DNA from: CALWZE01 sp036644375
Lineage (GTDB): Bacteria > Bacillota > Clostridia > Oscillospirales > Ruminococcaceae
NCBI GenBank assembly: GCA_036644375.1
Contig: JAVXQD010000006.1
Coordinates: 11,908 to 75,907, forward strand
Direction: 5' to 3'
DNA: 64,000 nucleotides
Shown here: positions 26,187 through 34,481 of the stretch, one piece after another
How the letters are laid out: every line of letters begins with the position of its first letter
Numbering within the stretch: position 1 is the first letter of the stretch
Made by a program: the position numbers and the translations under genes
Notes under the pieces: model-generated
The model's database searches: none
What the model was told of the DNA's origin: nothing
What the model saw: only the letters and a program-made list of their open reading frames with translations

Positions 26187-26972
26187 TTATTTGCGATTCC
26201 TTCGATTTCGGCGGCTTTGCAGTTCGAGCTTTATCTGCTCAAGAGTAGAGTAGTGCGAGCGTGATTTCAAATTGGGGAATGCAGTTAAAAGACGCTGGTG
26301 CCTTTTGTTAAAATCGGCTTTGTGCTGCTCATATTTTTCAGTGAGCTCCGTGCGAAGAATTTCGCTTTTTTCCTTGACTGCGATAGCGCTTGAAGACATC
26401 CCCGAGCCGAGAGTGAAGGAGAGCGCATCGAGTTTTTCGGCAAGCTCGTCGAGTTGACCGAGGCTGCGATTAAAATGAGCTACATCGAGCAGAGTGACTA
26501 TTAAATCCGCAATTGCAGTTGCAGAAAAGACACACAGGAGAATAATTCCGAGCGTTGTCGGTATTATTGACACAAATCCGGCGATGAGAGGATGGATAAC
26601 CCGAACTATCAGCACGCACACGATTCCCCACATAAGCGAAAATGCAAGACAGATATAGCCGCCGAGATTGAAGGGCATGTCGGAGTAATCCCACCATTTT
26701 TGATGGAATAGTTTTTCCATTAAAAATCCGGTGACAAGCTCAAGCAGACTTGTCAGAAGAACGCTGCCTACATACAAAACAAGCAGATGCTCTGACAGCG
26801 GAGCCAATAAATAAATGACCGCCGCGACGCCGAAACCATATATCGGACATAGGGGTCCGTTTAAAAAACCTCGGTTCACAAAGCGTCCCTGGTTGGATGC
26901 GGCAAAAATCACCTCCGAACACCAGCCGAGAAATGCATATATAAAAACATACCAGCAGTAAGTGTAAAACAC
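26187..26972 (-). CDS. CmpB-type putative ABC-transporter membrane protein
   Basis: A 261-residue protein of the putative ABC-transporter type IV (CmpB-like) family. It has FLGWCSEVIFAA, NRGFLNGPLCPIYGFG, five hydrophobic segments to about residue 160, then a charged, partly coiled-coil C-terminal region. The function is uncharacterised. The GTG at 26972 follows AAGGGGAT with a six-base gap. It lies 51 bases after the DUF1294 gene, probably co-transcribed. Confidence 0.82.
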   Translation of the reverse strand: MFYTYCWYVFIYAFLGWCSEVIFAASNQGRFVNRGFLNGPLCPIYGFGVAAVIYLLAPLSEHLLVLYVGSVLLTSLLELVTGFLMEKLFHQKWWDYSDMPFNLGGYICLAFSLMWGIVCVLIVRVIHPLIAGFVSIIPTTLGIILLCVFSATAIADLIVTLLDVAHFNRSLGQLDELAEKLDALSFTLGSGMSSSAIAVKEKSEILRTELTEKYEQHKADFNKRHQRLLTAFPNLKSRSHYSTLEQIKLELQSRRNRRNRK

Positions 26973-27023
26973 AGATATCCCCTTCTTTTTTAAACGATTA
27001 TAACATAATATTTCATAAACTAT

Positions 27024-27287
27024 CTATTTAATCACAAAATACAGCACAATGAGCTGAGATGTCAGAATCAGCGGAAGACCAAATAAAAAGGTCGCTTTTT
27101 TTGTTTTGTGGCGAAAAAAGAACATGCCGCAAACGGACCCGATACTCCCGCCGACAACCGCCAGGGCGAACAGTGTGCGCTCACGAATACGCCGATGCTT
27201 TTTGATTGCGAAGAGCTTGTCGGCCCCCATTGCAAAAAATGCCGTGAGGTTGATTGCCGCTAAATAAACGCCTGTGAGAATATTCAT
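27024..27287 (-). CDS. DUF1294 small membrane protein
   Basis: An 87-residue protein with a DUF1294-type pattern: FFAMGADKLFAIKKHRRIRERTL, then VGGSIGSVCGMFFFRHKTKK and a final helix. About three membrane segments. No function is known for the family. GGAGAG lies just before the ATG. It is divergent from birA. Confidence 0.82.
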   Translation of the reverse strand: MNILTGVYLAAINLTAFFAMGADKLFAIKKHRRIRERTLFALAVVGGSIGSVCGMFFFRHKTKKATFLFGLPLILTSQLIVLYFVIK

Positions 27288-27442
27288 TTGCTCTCCGATG
27301 GTTTGTTCGGTAATTCATATAAATTGTAACAAAAAGCAGGAAAAAGTACAATGGTAAAAATCAAAAGATTCATCTGCTTGATGTATTTCAAAGACGGTGA
27401 TAAACTTAAAAGCACGACACAATAAAAGGTGGAACAAACCCT

Positions 27443-28423
27443 ATGAGCTTTAAAAATGAAATTGTCGAGATACTTGAAAAAAACAGGGGAAACGCGGTGT
27501 CCGGTCAAGAGCTTGCGGATAACTTGGGGGTTACGCGCTCTGCAATTTGGAAAGCAATACGGTCTCTGCGTGCAGAGGGATATGAAATTGTTGCGGTCAC
27601 AAACAGGGGATATACTCTTGCGAGCACGACTGATATAGTTTCCGAGCAGGGTATACGCATGTTTCTTCCGAAAAAGCTTGCCGCACTCGAGGTCATTGCG
27701 CTCAAAGAGATTGATTCGACCAACGCTCTGGCAAAGCGCGAAATAAGCGCACATGGCGCACGCGACATGCTGATTGTCGCAAATAAACAGACGAATGGGC
27801 GCGGAAGACGCGGAAATAGCTTTTATTCGCCCTCTGACAGCGGAATTTACATGAGCGTGGTGTGCTGTCCGAGAATAAAGCTTGCCGATTCTCTTTTAAT
27901 TACAGTAGCGGCGGCTGTGGCCGTATGTGAGTCAATCGAGGCACTTACAGTGCAAAAGCCGCAGATCAAGTGGGTTAATGACATTTTTATCAATGGCAAA
28001 AAGGTATGCGGGATATTGACCGAGGGCGTGAGCGATTTTGAGACAGGCATGGTTGAGGCAATTGTCGTCGGAATCGGAATAAACTTTAAAACGCGGGAAT
28101 TTCCGAGTGAGATTGAAAATATCGCCGTATCCCTTAATCCGTGTGAAATAACGCGCAACAGAATGATTGCGGAGGTGACCGGCAGGCTGTCAAGCCTGAC
28201 AGAGCAGCTTTCGGACCCGCATCTGATTGAGGAATATAAACGACGATCGTTCATAATCGGACGAAAAATTGAATATACGCGCAAGGGTGAACGACTGAGC
28301 GCGACAGCAATAGATATCAATGAGGATGCAAATCTCGTGGTAAGGTTTGATGATGGCGGAGTTGAGGTGCTTAAAGCGGGTGAGATTTCAATCGGCAGCG
28401 GCAGTCTTGTCGGGGACAGGTGA
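27443..28423 (+). CDS. birA: Bifunctional biotin--protein ligase/biotin operon repressor
   Basis: BirA attaches biotin to carboxylase carrier proteins; with its N-terminal DNA-binding domain it also represses biotin genes. An HTH domain (SGQELADNLGVTRSAIWKAIRSLRAEGYEI), the ligase core (NKQTNGRGRRGN, KWVNDIFINGKKVCGIL, VVGIGINF) and a C-terminal SH3-like domain (ATAIDINEDANLVVRFDDG) are all present. 326 residues. AAAGGTGG precedes the ATG. No biotin synthesis gene is nearby. Confidence 0.96.
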   Translation: MSFKNEIVEILEKNRGNAVSGQELADNLGVTRSAIWKAIRSLRAEGYEIVAVTNRGYTLASTTDIVSEQGIRMFLPKKLAALEVIALKEIDSTNALAKREISAHGARDMLIVANKQTNGRGRRGNSFYSPSDSGIYMSVVCCPRIKLADSLLITVAAAVAVCESIEALTVQKPQIKWVNDIFINGKKVCGILTEGVSDFETGMVEAIVVGIGINFKTREFPSEIENIAVSLNPCEITRNRMIAEVTGRLSSLTEQLSDPHLIEEYKRRSFIIGRKIEYTRKGERLSATAIDINEDANLVVRFDDGGVEVLKAGEISIGSGSLVGDR

Positions 28424-28579
28424 TTGATATATTCGACTGCAATGGCAGAATAAGCATTTAAGGCGGATATGAAAATCATGATTAACGCTTTGTGACTCCG
28501 CATAGCGGCAATATTTTGAGGATGGTCGGATATTATAATAAAACAGCAGCTTTTTTCGAACAATAAAGTCCGAGATATG

Positions 28580-28609
28580 ATTATCGGTTTGCGGGGCGTC
28601 TCCGATAAT
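28580..28609 (+). other. Hairpin in the birA-yihY gap
   Basis: A perfect 8-bp inverted repeat ATTATCGG (28580-28587) and CCGATAAT (28602-28609) around a GC-rich loop, 76 bases before the next gene. No T-tract. Role unknown. Confidence 0.35.
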
Positions 28610-28684
28610 GTTACAATAATTCAATAAGCGCGAACCGCAGTTTGCGATACAGTCGCCGGATATAGCTGATCGGCAAAGCAAGGG

Positions 28685-29548
28685 GTGACAGACATAGAGC
28701 GCATTAAAGAAGAAATTTTCTGGGCAATAATCAAGATTATAAAAATGGTAAAATGCGTCAACCGAGACAGGGTGGCGGTATATGCGGCACAGGCATCGTA
28801 TTTTGTGTTGATGTCCGCGGTGCCGTTTATCATGGTGCTCGTTCTGCTGTGCGGTGCAATTTTGCCGATGGACAGCGCTACAATCATGGCAATAACCTCG
28901 GAGTTTCTTCCCGAACAGTTTCGCTCGTTCGGTGTGAAATTTTTGAGCGAAATTTTTGAGCAGGTCAATATCCCGCTCATATCCATAACCACTGTTTTTA
29001 TACTGTGGTCGGCGTCCAAAGGAATAAGGAGCATCGGCGCGGGAATTCAGAATATCTATGGTGAAAATCGCGGGCGCGGATATATCAGGGATACTGTAAA
29101 TTCGCTGTTGTACACACTTGCCTTTATAGCTACAATTGTACTTTCCATAGTAGTGCTTATTTTCGGTTCTCCGCTTCAAGCGCTGTTAAACTCATATTTT
29201 GGCGGCGAATCCGCTTTAGTGTTGTGGCTTTTTGACATAAAGAATATCATATTTGTATTTATGCTGACATTCCTGTTTATGATGTCATACAGAGGGCTTG
29301 CAAAATCCGACATTCCAATCAATGCGCAATTTTTGGGCGCCGCACTGGCGGCATGCGGGTGGATTGTATTTTCGTTCGGTTTCTCAATTTATATTAAATA
29401 TTTTTCAAAATATCCCCTGCTGTACGGAGGACTTGCAACCCTGCTCCTGCTCATGCTGTGGCTGTATATGTGTATGGTGATATTGCTTTTGGGTGCAGAG
29501 GTTAATAAGTGGCGGTATTATAAAAAACATCCGGAAATATCGAAATAG
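28685..29548 (+). CDS. YihY/virulence factor BrkB family membrane protein
   Basis: A 287-residue polytopic protein with the YihY/BrkB pattern: AVYAAQASYFVLMSAVPFIMVLVLL, WSASKGIRSIGAGIQNIYG, YGGLATLLLLMLWLYMCMVILLLGAEVN. Often misnamed ribonuclease BN; the actual function is unknown. The start is uncertain: the GTG at 28685 overlaps the purine-rich AGGGG, and conserved sequence begins around residue 27. Confidence 0.88.
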   Translation: MTDIERIKEEIFWAIIKIIKMVKCVNRDRVAVYAAQASYFVLMSAVPFIMVLVLLCGAILPMDSATIMAITSEFLPEQFRSFGVKFLSEIFEQVNIPLISITTVFILWSASKGIRSIGAGIQNIYGENRGRGYIRDTVNSLLYTLAFIATIVLSIVVLIFGSPLQALLNSYFGGESALVLWLFDIKNIIFVFMLTFLFMMSYRGLAKSDIPINAQFLGAALAACGWIVFSFGFSIYIKYFSKYPLLYGGLATLLLLMLWLYMCMVILLLGAEVNKWRYYKKHPEISK

Positions 29549-29677
29549 CCCGAATGGCAAAACGCATGAAGCACAACGAATTAAGCTGTCAAGGCGAGGG
29601 TGCGTGACGTGGGTCAAGCGCAAAAAATAAACTGCAATAATGCCTGCTGAAAATGGGCGAAAGAAACGGTTAAAAAA

Positions 29678-31504
29678 ATGGACAAGCTTTCGGTACTGAA
29701 ACAATATTTCGGATATGACAGCTTTCGCGGCGGTCAGCAGAGTTTAATCGATGAAATAATCGCAGGGCGTGACGTGGTTGGCATTATGCCCACGGGGGCG
29801 GGCAAATCCCTTTGCTATCAGATTCCCGCACTCGTTTTGGGCGGGGTGACAATAGTTGTTTCGCCGCTTATTTCGCTTATGAAGGACCAGGTTTCGGCGC
29901 TTTGTCAGGCGGGAGTGTCGGCGGCGTTTTTAAACAGTTCCCTAAATGAGCGGCAGTATCCGAGGGCGCTTGCAAACATGAAAAGCGGTATGTATAAAAT
30001 CGTATATGTTGCACCCGAACGCCTTTTAAGCTCTCAGTTCATGGAGGCATGCTCGGGATTGGACATATCACTTGTTGCAATCGATGAAGCGCACTGCATT
30101 TCGCGGTGGGGTCAGGACTTTCGTCCGAGCTACACCCAGATTCCCGAATTTATAAACAGCTTTGATAAAAGACCGATAATTGCCGCATTTACAGCGACTG
30201 CGACTCCGGAAGTGAAGGATGATATCATCACTCAGCTTAAGCTCGAAAAATACTTTGAGCTTGTGACCGGATTTGATAGGCCGAATCTTTTCTTTGAGGT
30301 CAGGCGCCCGGAGAATAAAACAGACGAGCTTCTGAAAATTGTAAAAAAGAACAAAAGTCAATGCGGAATAGTCTATTGTATGACCCGCAAGGCTGTAGAT
30401 GAGGTTTGTGAAAAACTGTGCGCGAGCGGGTGCCGCGCAACGAGATACCATGCCGGGCTGTCATCCGAAGAACGAAGAATCAATCAGGACAAATTTCTGT
30501 ATGACGAATGCGAGGTTGTCGTTGCGACAAATGCTTTTGGTATGGGGATTGACAAGAGCAATGTGCGCTATGTGGTTCATTACAACATGCCGATGGATAT
30601 TGAGAGCTATTATCAGGAGGCAGGACGCGCGGGACGGGACGGTCTGCCGTCGGAATGTATCCTGTTGTACAGGGCAATGGATATACAGACCGCAAAGTTC
30701 ATTATCGGAAAAAGCCGTGAATCCGCGAAGGAGACAGACCCTCAGGCGGAGCAGGCGCGCATCGCACGCGCGTACGGCAGACTTAATGAGATGATTGGAT
30801 TTTGCAATACTACAGAATGTCTCCGCGGGTACATATTGAAATATTTCGGCGAAGTATCTGCGGAAGTGTGTGATAATTGCTCAAGCTGCAAGCAGGGAAG
30901 CGAGCGTGTCGACATAACCGAGGATGCACTTCTCATGTTCAGATGTGTCAAAAATACCGGAGAGAGGCTCGGGCTTAACACAATCGCCGCGGTTCTCAAG
31001 GGCAGTAAAACCGCGCAGCTTGAGCGCATGGGTCTGACGCGATGCGCCGATTTTGCGGCGGCCTCATCGCGCCCTGCCGCACAGCTGCAGGCTGAGCTGA
31101 GATGGCTTGTAACAGAGGGGCTGCTGATGCAGTCAAACGGAGAATACCCTGTAATTTCGCTGACGGAAAAAGCTTCCGCCGCGCTTGTGTCCCAAGACAG
31201 AATAATTATGAAGCGGCTCAAAAAGAACGAAGAGCTAAAGCAAAATCCATACAGCGATATGTCGGAAGTTGAGTCCGAGCTGTTTGAGCAGCTGCGCGCG
31301 CTCAGGTCAAGGATTGCACTCGCACAGCGTGTGCCCGCATTTGTCGTATTTTCCGACGCGAGTCTCCGTGACATGTGCGCGATTCGCCCATCCTCAATTG
31401 ATCAGTTTATGATGGTGAATGGGGTGGGTCTGAAAAAGCAGGAGGCATACGGCAGCAAATTCTTAAAGCTTATCCGCGAATTTCAAGGAAGAGAAGACCG
31501 TTAA
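29678..31504 (+). CDS. recQ: ATP-dependent DNA helicase RecQ
   Basis: A 3'-5' helicase acting in recombination and fork repair. Motifs: FRGGQQSLI (motif 0), MPTGAGKSLCYQIP (Walker A), AIDEAHCISRWGQDFRP, FTATATPEV, GFDRPNLFF, ATNAFGMGIDKSNVRYVVHY, QEAGRAGRDG. A zinc-binding domain follows (CNTTECLRGYIL, CDNCSSCK), then a winged helix and a C-terminal HRDC domain (LRALRSRIALAQRVPAFVVF). 608 residues. The ribosome binding site is weak. Confidence 0.97.
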   Translation: MDKLSVLKQYFGYDSFRGGQQSLIDEIIAGRDVVGIMPTGAGKSLCYQIPALVLGGVTIVVSPLISLMKDQVSALCQAGVSAAFLNSSLNERQYPRALANMKSGMYKIVYVAPERLLSSQFMEACSGLDISLVAIDEAHCISRWGQDFRPSYTQIPEFINSFDKRPIIAAFTATATPEVKDDIITQLKLEKYFELVTGFDRPNLFFEVRRPENKTDELLKIVKKNKSQCGIVYCMTRKAVDEVCEKLCASGCRATRYHAGLSSEERRINQDKFLYDECEVVVATNAFGMGIDKSNVRYVVHYNMPMDIESYYQEAGRAGRDGLPSECILLYRAMDIQTAKFIIGKSRESAKETDPQAEQARIARAYGRLNEMIGFCNTTECLRGYILKYFGEVSAEVCDNCSSCKQGSERVDITEDALLMFRCVKNTGERLGLNTIAAVLKGSKTAQLERMGLTRCADFAAASSRPAAQLQAELRWLVTEGLLMQSNGEYPVISLTEKASAALVSQDRIIMKRLKKNEELKQNPYSDMSEVESELFEQLRALRSRIALAQRVPAFVVFSDASLRDMCAIRPSSIDQFMMVNGVGLKKQEAYGSKFLKLIREFQGREDR

Positions 31505-31540
31505 AAGCGATTGTGCGGCACTTAAAAAAGATTACAAAAA

Positions 31541-31584
31541 GCGGAGATATCATCCTTTTTAGGGTTGAAATCTCCGCCTTTTTT
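31541..31584 (+). terminator. Terminator after recQ
   Basis: GCGGAGAT (31541-31548) pairs with ATCTCCGC (31570-31577), followed by six T. Confidence 0.85.
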
Positions 31585-31712
31585 AACTGAATTATGTGAT
31601 GTAAACCTGTTTAGCGCAGTCTGTTTTACGGAACGGCCACAATCTCAAGGCCGTCGTACAGTCTCTAAGCTGCGCCTCGCAGTCCAACAAACAGAAATTG
31701 TGTGCACAAGTA

Positions 31713-32087
31713 TTAAATATCTTTTTTCCAAAGTCCGTGAAGATTGCAGAACTCGTATGCTGTGATTGGTTTCTCGTCCGTCAGCGTGAATACAGCGACC
31801 GGCTCTTTGCCTGCTTCCAAAGCTTTGCGATAGACGCCTGCGGTCGTCTCAAGGGCTATCCAGGCAATGTGATGCTCGGCAAGCATGGGATGAAGCACAG
31901 AACCGACTGTGACTGTCACCGTGTTGCCTGAAATTGATACGACAGGGATATGTTTTTCTGTTGCGGCTTCAACAGAGTTCGGAACAAGCGCGGTCATTTT
32001 CTGACCGCAGCACATCATGGGAACTCCTGAATCGAAAATCATATCCACCATGTTTTTGCAGTGCTCGCATAAAAAGAACTTTACCAT
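31713..32087 (-). CDS. Desulfoferrodoxin-type superoxide reductase
   Basis: Reduces superoxide to peroxide without making oxygen, as anaerobes do. The N-terminal desulforedoxin-like rubredoxin iron site is FFLCEHCKNMV plus PMMCCGQKM. The catalytic iron site has the EKHIP loop (Glu and Lys of the active site), HPMLAEHHI and CNLHGLW, supplying four His and one Cys. The start at 32087 follows a strong AAAGGAGATC; a longer open frame adds 22 unconserved residues. 124 residues. It lies downstream of fprA on the same strand (117-base gap), probably one transcript. Confidence 0.95.
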   Translation of the reverse strand: MVKFFLCEHCKNMVDMIFDSGVPMMCCGQKMTALVPNSVEAATEKHIPVVSISGNTVTVTVGSVLHPMLAEHHIAWIALETTAGVYRKALEAGKEPVAVFTLTDEKPITAYEFCNLHGLWKKDI

Positions 32088-32203
32088 AATAATTGATCTC
32101 CTTTTGATTTTGTTTATTTTGTTTGTGCCTGTGAGCTTGGATAAAGATATCAATGGCGTGAAAACACACGGGGTGCGGACTCAATCGCCCAAAGAGCGCA
32201 ATT

Positions 32204-33412
32204 TTAAGAGGACTGTTTCAGAAGCGCGGATGCAAACCTTTTACCGAACTCTCGTGCTTCCTCAATCTCGGCGCTGCTCGGCTTGAATTTTACGGTATAT
32301 CCCTCAAGCACGGTTATCTTGAGCTGGTTCAGACGCTCAATTATATGCGGTACACCCTCTCCGCTCCAGCCGAAGCTGCCGAACGCGGATGCGACCTTGC
32401 CTTTGTATACCGTGGCAAGCATGGACGATGCAAGCGCCCAAATCGGAGGGAGCGCCTCGCCTAAAATAGTAGGTGTTCCGAGTAAAAATCCGTCCGATTT
32501 CGCAAGCTCCGCGCTGACTGTTACGAAGTCGCATTCGGACATATCAAAAAGCTTTACGTCGACTTCTCCTGTCGATTCAAGCCCCTGTGATATTGCCTGT
32601 GCAAGCTGCTTTGTATAACCGTATGCACTGACATACGCGATGACGGCCTGCTTGTGCTTGTGCTGCGGTTCGGGTCTGCACCAGTCACGATAAAGCTTCA
32701 AAAGCTCATCAATGTGGCTGTCAAGTACAGGACCGTGACCGGGGCAGATCATATCAATCTCAAGCGGCTCTATTTTTTTGAGCGCGTTAGTCATAAACGG
32801 GTTTTTAAACGGGCCTATGATGTTGTCAAAATAGTATTTTGCAGCGCGCAAATATCCATCGGTATCGCTGAGAGTGCTGCGCAGAACTTTGTCATAGCAG
32901 TAATGAGAACCGAAAGAATCGCAAGTGAAAAGCACCTTGTCCTCTTCAATATAGGTGTACATCGTGTCGGGCCAGTGCAAATTCGGAGCACTCAAAAAGC
33001 GAAGCGTCTTGTCACCGAGTGAAATGGAGTCGCCGTCCTTGACGGCTATGCTTCCGAATTCACAGTTTACGATATTTTTGAGAAAATTAATTGCGGCTGC
33101 ACTTCCGACAACCTTGGCGCACGGATTGAGCTTAATGATATTCTCAAGGCTTCCCGAATGATCCGGCTCGGTGTGATTCACAATAATGTAATCTATCTTA
33201 TCAATCGGGGTTATACTCTCAACCGACCGCTTATACTCATCGTAAAACTTCAATTTTGCGGTTTCGACAAGAGCTGTTTTTTCACTGCCCTTTACTGTAT
33301 ATGAGTTATAAGTTGTCCCGAATTCCGTCTGCATGATAATATCAAACACACGCAGATTCGGGTCAAGCACCCCGTTCCAAAAAACTCCGTTTTTCAGCTC
33401 CATCACTGTCAT
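32204..33412 (-). CDS. fprA: Flavodiiron protein (A-type flavoprotein, FprA-like)
   Basis: Reduces O2 to water and/or NO to N2O in the cytoplasm. The N-terminal metallo-beta-lactamase-like diiron domain shows VNHTEPDHSGSLE, SAPNLHWPDTMYTY, TCDSFGSHYC and CPGHGPVLD. The C-terminal flavodoxin domain begins AVIAYVSAYGYTKQLAQAI with GTPTILGEALPPIW. The start at 33412 (MTVMELKNGVFW) follows AGGAGGC; the longer frame is not conserved. 402 residues. It is divergent from a Crp/Fnr gene. Confidence 0.95.
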   Translation of the reverse strand: MTVMELKNGVFWNGVLDPNLRVFDIIMQTEFGTTYNSYTVKGSEKTALVETAKLKFYDEYKRSVESITPIDKIDYIIVNHTEPDHSGSLENIIKLNPCAKVVGSAAAINFLKNIVNCEFGSIAVKDGDSISLGDKTLRFLSAPNLHWPDTMYTYIEEDKVLFTCDSFGSHYCYDKVLRSTLSDTDGYLRAAKYYFDNIIGPFKNPFMTNALKKIEPLEIDMICPGHGPVLDSHIDELLKLYRDWCRPEPQHKHKQAVIAYVSAYGYTKQLAQAISQGLESTGEVDVKLFDMSECDFVTVSAELAKSDGFLLGTPTILGEALPPIWALASSMLATVYKGKVASAFGSFGWSGEGVPHIIERLNQLKITVLEGYTVKFKPSSAEIEEAREFGKRFASALLKQSS

Positions 33413-33483
33413 ATAACAATTGCCTCCTGTTTTTTCAAGCATGGCGCGCTTAATTGAATGTGCTTCTTTGTATTTACTTTTCT

Positions 33484-33512
33484 TTGATTTTAGTTTATCA
33501 TCTAAATATAAG
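33484..33512 (+). promoter_or_regulatory. Promoter of the Crp/Fnr gene
   Basis: TTGATT (33484-33489), 17 bases, TATAAG (33507-33512). The palindrome at 33519-33534 would fall on its start point. Confidence 0.55.
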
Positions 33513-33532
33513 AAAAACTGTTGCATTTGCAA
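33505..33532 (-). promoter_or_regulatory. Candidate fprA promoter overlapping the palindrome
   Basis: On the minus strand, TTGCAA (33532-33527), 16 bases, TATATT (33510-33505). Its -35 box lies inside the palindrome. Confidence 0.4.
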
Positions 33533-33534
33533 CA
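33519..33534. promoter_or_regulatory. Perfect palindrome, candidate Crp/Fnr operator
   Basis: TGTTGCATTTGCAACA, 7-base arms around two central bases, between the divergent fprA and Crp/Fnr genes. Size and symmetry suit a dimeric Crp/Fnr protein. The assignment is inferred from position. Confidence 0.6.
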
Positions 33535-33547
33535 ATAGGTAAATTTT

Positions 33548-34192
33548 ATGAAAATTAACGAGTCCGCGCTTTTCGGTGGAATCTGTGACAGCGACTGCGA
33601 AAAAATGTACAAGTGTCTGAGAGCGAAAACAGTCGGATACTGCGAGAACGAGACGATATACACCTATGGTGAAAGCTCATTGAATATCGGAATAGTATTA
33701 AGCGGAACAGTGAGCTTGGAAAAAATCGATTTTGACGGTAACCGCACCATTCTCGACCGACTTTCATCGGGAGATGTTTTTGGCGAGACAGAGGTGTTTG
33801 CTCCGGCTACAGGGGATGAAATAATTGTTGTGTGTGAGAGCAAGTGTGCTATAGTTTTCATACCGCGGGCGGCCATAACACAGAGATGCTCAAAGGTTTG
33901 CGAGTGCCACACGCGATTGCTTGACAATTTGTTGGAGATGATATCCAATAAAGCAAAGCGGCTGTCGGAGCGGGTGCAGATTCTGTCCAATCGAACAATA
34001 CGCGACAAGCTCATGTGCTTTTACATGCTCGAGGCCGCGAAGCAGAAGAGCAGAAAAATATTGCTGCCGTTCTCTGTTTCGATGCTTGCGGACTACATCT
34101 GTGCGGACCGCAGTGCCATGATGAGGGAGATTGGAAACATGAACAGGGACGGGCTTATCGAGTCTGACAGGCGGAGAATCAGCCTGCTGTAG
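33548..34192 (+). CDS. Crp/Fnr family transcriptional regulator
   Basis: A 214-residue regulator with an N-terminal cyclic-nucleotide-binding-like domain (IGIVLSGTVSLEKIDFDGNRTILDRLSSGDVFGE) and a C-terminal winged HTH (MLADYICADRSAMMREIGNMNRDGLIES). The N-terminus carries C13, C17, C23 and C32, a spacing that could hold an iron-sulfur cluster as in FNR, although not the exact FNR pattern. It is divergent from fprA-superoxide reductase, which makes oxygen or NO response a reasonable inference. AGGT lies before the ATG. Confidence 0.9.
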   Translation: MKINESALFGGICDSDCEKMYKCLRAKTVGYCENETIYTYGESSLNIGIVLSGTVSLEKIDFDGNRTILDRLSSGDVFGETEVFAPATGDEIIVVCESKCAIVFIPRAAITQRCSKVCECHTRLLDNLLEMISNKAKRLSERVQILSNRTIRDKLMCFYMLEAAKQKSRKILLPFSVSMLADYICADRSAMMREIGNMNRDGLIESDRRRISLL

Positions 34193-34399
34193 AGAGTGAC
34201 AAAATATCGGCTGAGATGATGCGATTCGGAAACGGCAGTCCAATCGGGCGCACGGAAGAAACACCCGACAATAAAATCGGAGATGCAATAATAAGGCAGA
34301 ATGAATACGAGGTTTAATATATTGTGAGCAGGATTGAGCCAATTCATACCTCGGTAGCAAGGTGCGCGGAAGCCGGATAGGAGATGCAGTCGATTATAA

Positions 34400-34428
34400 T
34401 TGATTTTAAGAGGTAATTCTGATAAAAT
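34400..34428 (+). promoter_or_regulatory. Promoter of prfC
   Basis: TTGATT (34400-34405), 17 bases, TAAAAT (34423-34428). It lies in a 289-base gap after the Crp/Fnr gene in which I see no other feature. Confidence 0.5.
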
Positions 34429-34481
34429 ATAGTTTTAGCGGCAATATATGAAGCTTCGAATAAAAATGTGAGGAAACAAAT

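Noticed and set aside
28388..29179. A 263-codon minus-strand open frame across the birA-yihY gap
   Set aside because: Antisense to the membrane helices of the YihY gene, with no start signal and no known domain.
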